Positions 1 to 4,469 of a stretch of 7,034 nt of DNA are shown here, piece by piece. Positions within the stretch are counted from its first letter, which is position 1. The number at the start of each line of letters is the position of its first letter. The stretch lies in NCBI GenBank assembly GCA_946480065.1, contig CAMLJA010000099.1, forward strand, positions 1 to 7,034, written 5' to 3'. Made by a program: the position numbers and the translations under genes. The notes under the pieces are model-generated. The model did no database searches. It was not told where the DNA came from and worked only from the letters and a program-made list of their open reading frames with translations. This DNA comes from an uncultured Thermomonas sp. Lineage in GTDB: Bacteria > Pseudomonadota > Gammaproteobacteria > Xanthomonadales > Xanthomonadaceae.

Positions 1-626
1 GCGCCAGCGGCAGCGCCCCCAGCGCCGGCCAGGCCCCGGCCGGCAACGGCCAGGGCGTCGCGCCCGCCGCCCAGGGTGGCCGCGGGGTGGCGGCTGCCGG
101 CAGCGGCGCCGGCCCGGTCCTGAAGCCGGCCCCGGGCGGCTGGCCGGGCGCGGCGAAGAGCGACGACTGGGGCGCCTCCACCCGCAACGTGGCCGGCACC
201 GGCAGCGGCCGCGGCAAGGACGGCAAGGGCGACGGCAAGGGGCCCGGCCTGTTCAACGCCGACGGCAGCGTGCGGCTGCCGGACGAATGGAGCCAGCAGA
301 CCGGGCTGGACATCGACCGTGCCGGCACCTGGCTCAAGCGCCCGGGGCTGGAATACCGCGGCACCCGCTTCGACCGCTACTGGATCCCGCAGGGCACCCT
401 GCTGGAGGAATGGGTGCGCCGCGGCGTCAAGCAGATCGCCATTCCCATCCCCGGCACCCGGCTGCGGCTGGAGTGCGTGGTCTCGCTGCTGCAGCTGGGC
501 GGCGGCTGCTTCCCGGTCAACCCGGACGCCAACGCGCAGCCGGCCACCGCGCGCCCGCCGCCGGACATCCCGTTCAAGCCGGAACTGCAGGAAGACAACG
601 GCAGCGTGCGCCCGGCCGGCGGCTGA
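1..626 (+). CDS. C-terminal part of a low-complexity, Gly/Ala-rich protein (possible Xanthomonad 'transmembrane repetitive protein')
   Basis: The frame is open from base 3 to the TGA at 624-626, so this is the 3' end of a gene that starts left of the window; 207 residues are visible. A GTG at 87 is only the first in-window start-like codon and lies inside low-complexity sequence, so it is not proposed as the start. The first 85 or so residues are rich in Gly, Ala, Pro, Ser and Gln. They lead into a compact C-terminal domain of about 110 residues with aromatic and charged positions (for example RFDRYWIPQGTLLEEWVRRG) and a hydrophobic stretch around LECVVSLLQLGGGCF, then a Pro-rich tail. From memory this C-terminus resembles large proteins annotated 'transmembrane repetitive protein' in Xanthomonadaceae. 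No function is known to me, and no convincing membrane segment is seen in the visible part. The gene ends 48 bases before ligD on the same strand, so read-through into ligD is possible. Confidence 0.7.
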   Translation, partial: ASGSAPSAGQAPAGNGQGVAPAAQGGRGVAAAGSGAGPVLKPAPGGWPGAAKSDDWGASTRNVAGTGSGRGKDGKGDGKGPGLFNADGSVRLPDEWSQQTGLDIDRAGTWLKRPGLEYRGTRFDRYWIPQGTLLEEWVRRGVKQIAIPIPGTRLRLECVVSLLQLGGGCFPVNPDANAQPATARPPPDIPFKPELQEDNGSVRPAGG

Positions 627-674
627 GCCCCTGCCTCCACGCCGGCCACACGCCGCGCGTGCCAGCGTCGGCGC

Positions 675-3326
675 ATGGCCCTGGAGGACTACCACCGCAA
701 GCGCCGTTTCGACGCCACCCCCGAACCGGCCGGCACCACCGCCCGCGGGCGCGGCAGCCGGCCGATCTTCGTGGTCCAGCTGCACCACGCCAGCCGCCGC
801 CACTACGACTTCCGCCTGCAGGTGGGCGACACCCTGAAGAGCTGGGCGGTGCCGAAGGGCCCCAGCTTCGACCCGTCGATCAAGCGGATGGCAGTGGAGG
901 TGGAAGACCACCCGCTGGACTACGCCGGCTTCGAGGGCCAGATCCCGAAGGGCCAGTACGGCGGCGGCCACGTGGCGCTGTTCGACCGCGGCACCTGGAC
1001 CACCGAGGGCAACGTGGAGGCGCAGCTGGCCAAGGGCCACCTGCGCTTCGAGCTGCACGGCGACAGGCTCAAGGGCGGCTGGCACCTGGTGCGCTCCGGC
1101 AAGCCCGCGCGGCAGCCGCAGTGGCTGCTGTTCAAGCAGGACGACGCCTGGGCCGGCCCGCAGGAGGCCGACGACCTGCTGGACGGCGTGACCCCGCCGC
1201 CGGCCGCCGACGCCCGCCGCGCCGGCCCCGCCAAGCCCGCGGCGAAGAAGACGCCCGCCAGCGCCGCGCGCGCGAAGGCGCCGGCCAAGCGATCGGCCGC
1301 GAAGGCGAAGACCGTCGCGGCGTCCGCCGACTGGGCCGCGCAGGCCGCGGACCTTCCCGGCGCCCGCAGGCGCGCGCTGCCCGCGAAACCGCCCGAGCCC
1401 CAGCTGGCCAAGCTGGTGGACCGCGCGCCTGCCGGCGAGGACTGGCTGCACGAACTGAAGTGGGACGGCTACCGCCTGCTGGCCACCGTCCGCGACGGCG
1501 CGGTGCGGCTGTGGTCGCGCAACGGCCTGGACTGGACCGAGCGGGTGCCGGAGGTGCGCGACGCGCTGGCCGCGCTGGGCCTGCGCAGCGCGCTGCTGGA
1601 CGGCGAACTGGTGGCCGGGCAGGGCACCCGCGCCGACTTCAACCTGCTGCAGCAGGTGCTGTCGGGCGAGCGCCAGGGCCAGCTGCGCTACATGCTGTTC
1701 GACCTGCTGCACCTGGACGGCGTGGACCTCACCGCCGCGCCGCTGGTGGAACGCAAGCAGCTGCTGGAGCGGCTGCTGCAGCATGCGCCCGCGCACCTGG
1801 GCTACAGCTCGCACGGCATCGGCCACGCCGATGCCGCCTACAAGGCCGCGGTGGAGGCCGGTTTCGAGGGCGTGGTGTCCAAGCGCGTGGACGCGCCCTA
1901 CCGCGCCGGCCGCGGCGACGCCTGGCGCAAGGCCAAGGCGCAGGGCAGCGACGAGTACGCGGTGGTCGGCTACACCCCGCCCAAGGGCAGCCGCAGCGGC
2001 ATCGGCTCGCTGCTGCTGGCCACCCCCGACGCGCGCCACGGCTGGCGCTACGCCGGGCGCGTGGGCAGCGGCTTCAGCGACGAGCAGCTGCGCGCGCTGG
2101 GCAAGCAGCTGGCCGGCCGCGGCGGCGACACCCCCAGCGTGCACGTGCCTGACAACGACACCGACCTGCGGCAGGCGCGCTGGCTGCGCGAGCCCGCCTT
2201 CGTGGTGGAAGTGTTCACCCGCGGCCACGGCGGCCGCGGCCTGCTGCGCCAGGCCAGCTTCAAGGCGCTGCGGCCCGACAAGACCCCGGACGCGCTGCGC
2301 GACAGCGACCGCGCGCCGCTGGGCGGAGACGACCCCATGCCCGGAACACCCGCGAAGAAGACCGCGCGCAAGACCGCCGCGCCGAAGCCCGCCACGTCTG
2401 CCGCGAAGAAGCCCGCGAAGAAGTCCGCGAAGAAGGCCACCAAGAAGCCCGCAGTGAAGCGGCCTGCGCGCGAAGCGCCCGCCCTGACCCATCCCGAGAA
2501 AGTCCTGTTCCCCGAGGACGGCCTTCGCAAGCAGGACGTGGCCGACTACTACGCCGCGGTGATGGACTGGCTGCTGCCGGAGATCGCCGGGCGGCCGCTG
2601 TCGCTGGTGCGCTGCCCCGGCGGCATCGGCGGCCAGTGCTTCTTCCAGAAGCACGCCACCCCCGGCCTGGCGCTTGTCTCGCAGGTGCCGATCGTGGAAT
2701 CCGACGGCGGCAGCGAGGACTACCTGGTGGTGGAAGACGCCGCCGCGGTGATGGAGCTGGTGCAGTTCAACACCCTGGAATTCCACCCCTGGGGCGCGCG
2801 CGCGGACGACGTGGAGCACTGCGACCGCCTGGTGTTCGACCTGGACCCGGACCCCGGCGTGGCCTGGGAGGTGGTGGTGGACGCCGCCCGCCAGCTGCGC
2901 GGCTACCTGCGCCAGGCCGGGCTGGAATCGTTCGTGCGCACCAGCGGCGGCAAGGGCCTGCACCTGGTGGTGCCGCTGGCGCCGGCGGTGCCGTGGGAGC
3001 GCGCCCGCGCCTTCGCCCAGGCGGTGGCCGAGGCCGCGCGCGAGGCCGACCCGCTGCGCTACGTGGCCACCGCCAGCAAGGCCCGGCGCAAGGACCGCAT
3101 CTTCATCGACTGGCTGCGCAACGGCCGCGGCGCCACCAGCGTGGCCAGTTTCTCGCTGCGTTCCCGGCCCGGCGCGCCGGTGTGCATGCCGCTCCGCTGG
3201 GAGGAACTGGGCAAGGTGGCCAGCGGCCACGCCTGGACCCTGCGCAACGCCCCGGCGCGGCTGAAGCGGCTGAAGTCGCACCCGTGGGCCGGCATCGACC
3301 GCCTGCGCCAGACCCTGCCCGGCTGA
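675..3326 (+). CDS. ligD: ATP-dependent DNA ligase D (LigD), PE-ligase-polymerase architecture
   Basis: This is the multifunctional NHEJ end-processing and sealing enzyme, 883 residues, slightly longer than the roughly 840 of Pseudomonas aeruginosa LigD because of basic linkers. The N-terminal phosphoesterase domain (about 1-170) trims 3' phosphates and ribonucleotides and has HHASRRHYDFRL with H37, H43, D45 and R47, plus H79 and Y83 in DHPLDY. The ligase domain (about 235-545, nucleotidyltransferase plus OB fold) has the adenylated lysine K262 in ELKWDGYR, SRNG at 281-284, LDGE at 308-311, FEGVVSKR at 397-404 and a motif V-like WRKAK at 417-421. The C-terminal archaeo-eukaryotic primase-type polymerase (about 604-880) has D722 and D724 in FDLDPDP, SGGKG at 757-761 and D812 in IFIDW. 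All three activities look intact. Basic linkers lie near 184-215 and 560-600. ATG 675 is the only start after the upstream stop in this frame; no clear Shine-Dalgarno is seen, so translation may be weak or coupled. ku follows after 68 bases. Confidence 0.97.
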   Translation: MALEDYHRKRRFDATPEPAGTTARGRGSRPIFVVQLHHASRRHYDFRLQVGDTLKSWAVPKGPSFDPSIKRMAVEVEDHPLDYAGFEGQIPKGQYGGGHVALFDRGTWTTEGNVEAQLAKGHLRFELHGDRLKGGWHLVRSGKPARQPQWLLFKQDDAWAGPQEADDLLDGVTPPPAADARRAGPAKPAAKKTPASAARAKAPAKRSAAKAKTVAASADWAAQAADLPGARRRALPAKPPEPQLAKLVDRAPAGEDWLHELKWDGYRLLATVRDGAVRLWSRNGLDWTERVPEVRDALAALGLRSALLDGELVAGQGTRADFNLLQQVLSGERQGQLRYMLFDLLHLDGVDLTAAPLVERKQLLERLLQHAPAHLGYSSHGIGHADAAYKAAVEAGFEGVVSKRVDAPYRAGRGDAWRKAKAQGSDEYAVVGYTPPKGSRSGIGSLLLATPDARHGWRYAGRVGSGFSDEQLRALGKQLAGRGGDTPSVHVPDNDTDLRQARWLREPAFVVEVFTRGHGGRGLLRQASFKALRPDKTPDALRDSDRAPLGGDDPMPGTPAKKTARKTAAPKPATSAAKKPAKKSAKKATKKPAVKRPAREAPALTHPEKVLFPEDGLRKQDVADYYAAVMDWLLPEIAGRPLSLVRCPGGIGGQCFFQKHATPGLALVSQVPIVESDGGSEDYLVVEDAAAVMELVQFNTLEFHPWGARADDVEHCDRLVFDLDPDPGVAWEVVVDAARQLRGYLRQAGLESFVRTSGGKGLHLVVPLAPAVPWERARAFAQAVAEAAREADPLRYVATASKARRKDRIFIDWLRNGRGATSVASFSLRSRPGAPVCMPLRWEELGKVASGHAWTLRNAPARLKRLKSHPWAGIDRLRQTLPG
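2401..2460 (+). repeat. 12-bp tandem repeat encoding the basic linker of LigD
   Basis: Four consecutive 12-base units begin at 2401, 2413, 2425 and 2437. The first three share ccgcgaagaag and differ only in the last base; the fourth is ccaccaagaagc, and a degenerate fifth (2449-2460) follows. They encode a tetrapeptide of the type x-A-K-K at LigD residues 576-591, between the ligase OB fold and the polymerase domain. Units are a multiple of three, so gain or loss of a unit by slippage would keep the frame and only change linker length. Confidence 0.85.
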
Positions 3327-3383
3327 GCGCCTGCACGGCGCGATGACGCCCGCGGGGGCAGGGTGCGGGCAACCCCGACCCGC

Positions 3384-3387
3384 AAGG
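3384..3387 (+). promoter_or_regulatory. Ribosome binding site of ku
   Basis: AAGG sits seven bases before the ATG at 3395, good spacing for a Shine-Dalgarno, and supports that start. The 68-base ligD-ku spacer also holds a weak inverted repeat, GCCCGC at 3348-3353 and GCGGGC at 3365-3370 with an 11-base loop. It has no T run, so it is not called a terminator. ku is probably co-transcribed with ligD. Confidence 0.6.
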
Positions 3388-3394
3388 CACCGCC

Positions 3395-4282
3395 ATGGCC
3401 CGCCCCATCTGGACCGGCAACCTCAGCTTCGGCCTGCTCAACGTCCCGGTGGCGCTGATGCCGGGCACCCGCGGCACCGACCTGTCCTTCCGCATGCTGG
3501 ACGCGCGCGACCGCAAGCCCATCCGCTACGAGCGCGTCAACGCCGACACCGGCGAGGAAGTGCCGTGGAAGGAGATCATCAAGGCCTTCGAGTACGACAA
3601 GGGCAGCTACGTGGTGATCGAGAAGGAGGACATCGCCGCCGCCGCCCCGGAAACCCACGAGTCGGTGGAGATCGAGGCATTCGTGGACGCCAGCGCCATC
3701 GACGTGCGCTATTTCGAGAAACCCTACGTGCTGGTCCCCGGCAAGAAGGCGGAGAAGGGCTACGTGCTGCTGCGCGAGACCCTGGCCAAGGCCGGCAAGA
3801 TCGGCGTGGCGCGCGTGGTCATCCGCACCCGCGAATACCTGTCCGCGGTCATGCCGCTGGGCCACGCCCTGGTGCTGGTGGTCATGCGCTACCCGCAGGA
3901 ACTGGTGGACCCCGCCGACTACAACATCCCCCAGGGCAAGAGTTCCGACTACCGCGTGAGCGCCAAGGAACTGGAGATGGCCACCCAGCTGATGGAGTCC
4001 ATGGCCGGCGAATGGAAGCCCGCCGACTACCACGACGAATTCCGCGCCCGCCTGTCCGACATCATCCGCAAGCGCATCAAGCAGAAGGGCAAGACCACCA
4101 CCGTGCCCGAGGAGCTGGAGGACCACAGCGAGGACGCCGCCACCAACGTGGTCGACTTCGTGGCCCTGCTGCAGAAGAGCCTGGGCGACAAGGCCAAGGC
4201 GAAGCCGGCGGCGAAGAGCGCCAAGCCGAAGAAGGCTGCGAAGACGACGTCGAAGACGGCTAGGGCAAAGAAGGCGGGGTAG
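3395..4282 (+). CDS. ku: Bacterial NHEJ end-binding protein Ku, with lysine-rich C-terminal tail
   Basis: Ku forms a homodimeric ring that threads onto double-strand DNA ends, protects them and recruits LigD. The 295-residue product begins with the family-typical MARPIWTGNLSFGLLNVPV. It then runs through the Ku beta-barrel core, including RYERVNADTGEEVPWKEIIK, the KPYVLVP stretch and the REYLSAVMP and ALVLVVMRYP segments. The minimal C-terminal region that binds the LigD polymerase is recognisable near 225-263, ending in VVDFVALLQKSL. After it comes a 30-residue tail (266-295) with 11 lysines and one arginine and otherwise mostly Ala, Pro, Ser and Thr. Such basic tails occur in a subset of bacterial Ku proteins and are associated with binding internal DNA sites and bridging ends; that role here is inference. 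The start is supported by AAGG seven bases upstream. The gene follows ligD after 68 bases and converges on the ATPase gene, with 187 bases between the two stops. Confidence 0.97.
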   Translation: MARPIWTGNLSFGLLNVPVALMPGTRGTDLSFRMLDARDRKPIRYERVNADTGEEVPWKEIIKAFEYDKGSYVVIEKEDIAAAAPETHESVEIEAFVDASAIDVRYFEKPYVLVPGKKAEKGYVLLRETLAKAGKIGVARVVIRTREYLSAVMPLGHALVLVVMRYPQELVDPADYNIPQGKSSDYRVSAKELEMATQLMESMAGEWKPADYHDEFRARLSDIIRKRIKQKGKTTTVPEELEDHSEDAATNVVDFVALLQKSLGDKAKAKPAAKSAKPKKAAKTTSKTARAKKAG

Positions 4283-4297
4283 TAGGTAGAACAGAGA

Positions 4298-4325
4298 ATG
4301 TCTGCTTGCGACCCGAAGCGGTCAT
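4298..4325 (+). repeat. Imperfect inverted repeat 15 bases after ku stop
   Basis: The left arm ATGTCTGCTT (4298-4307) and right arm AAGCGGTCAT (4316-4325) pair across an 8-base loop (4308-4315). There is one T-T mismatch and one G-T wobble in ten positions. Its place just downstream of ku fits an mRNA 3' end stem, but no T tract follows. From memory the arm-loop-arm pattern resembles short dispersed intergenic repeats seen in various proteobacteria; this was not checked. Confidence 0.5.
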
Positions 4326-4336
4326 CCGAAATCACA

Positions 4337-4378
4337 CTCTGACCCGAGTGCTCGGAACGAGTGCTCGCTCCAACAGAG
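4337..4378 (+). repeat. Nested palindrome built from a perfect 10-bp direct repeat
   Basis: CGAGTGCTCG occurs at 4345-4354 and again at 4358-4367, separated only by GAA. Each copy is a near-palindrome (CGAG and CTCG around TG). Together they can fold into a 10-bp stem with a 3-base loop, all Watson-Crick except two central G-U wobbles. A second pairing, CTCTG (4337-4341) with CAGAG (4374-4378), encloses it. The fold is stronger in plus-strand RNA, the ku transcript, because the wobbles become A-C mismatches in the minus-strand RNA. It may be a ku 3' stem or a protein-binding site; no T run follows. Confidence 0.6.
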
Positions 4379-4406
4379 GCGGTTGGTAGGTTTCGGGCTA
4401 CCTCTG
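4374..4406. repeat. Overlapping short inverted repeat near the ATPase gene 3' end
   Basis: GGTAG (4385-4389) pairs with CTACC (4398-4402) over an 8-base loop. CAGA (4374-4377) pairs with TCTG (4403-4406) outside it across a one-sided bulge. The left arm overlaps the outer arm of the nested palindrome at 4337-4378, so the two folds are mutually exclusive alternatives. It lies about 64 bases past the ATPase stop on the minus strand. The structure is weak and its function unknown. Confidence 0.35.
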
Positions 4407-4469
4407 CCCTGAGCATCTGAGGCATCTGCCCCATTGCGAAGTGCGCGTTGCCAAGCTGGGGACTTGAAT

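Larger units (their letters stand above)
4283..4469. other. Repeat-rich spacer between convergent ku and ATPase genes
   Basis: These 187 bases separate the ku stop (4280-4282) from the stop of the minus-strand ATPase gene (4470-4472). No credible gene is seen. The spacer contains an imperfect inverted repeat at 4298-4325, a nested palindromic and direct repeat at 4337-4378, an overlapping inverted repeat at 4374-4406, and a short direct repeat GCATCTG at 4413-4419 and 4422-4428. No stem is followed by a good T run on either strand, so no canonical intrinsic terminator can be called. GC in 4321-4380 is 35 of 60 by count, well below the ligD coding region, so the compositional change begins at or close to the ku stop. 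Confidence 0.7.

Noticed and set aside
287..2152. Plus-strand open frame of 621 codons overlapping ligD in another frame
   Set aside because: The product is dominated by R, A, G and P, typical of an off-frame reading of high-GC coding DNA. It overlaps the LigD catalytic domains, which are clearly the real product.
2401..2460. CRISPR-like short repeat array
   Set aside because: The 12-base units are directly adjacent with no spacers and are in frame within LigD, encoding a basic linker.
3348..3370. Possible terminator hairpin between ligD and ku
   Set aside because: Only a 6-bp GC stem with an 11-base loop and no following T run. In DNA this GC-rich such stems arise easily by chance, and ku most likely shares the ligD transcript.
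3059..4126. Long minus-strand open frame (355 codons) opposite the ligD end and ku
   Set aside because: It lies entirely antisense to two confidently identified genes. Its composition (runs of G, H, V, L) is what the complement of G/C-biased codons produces, and no family is recognisable.
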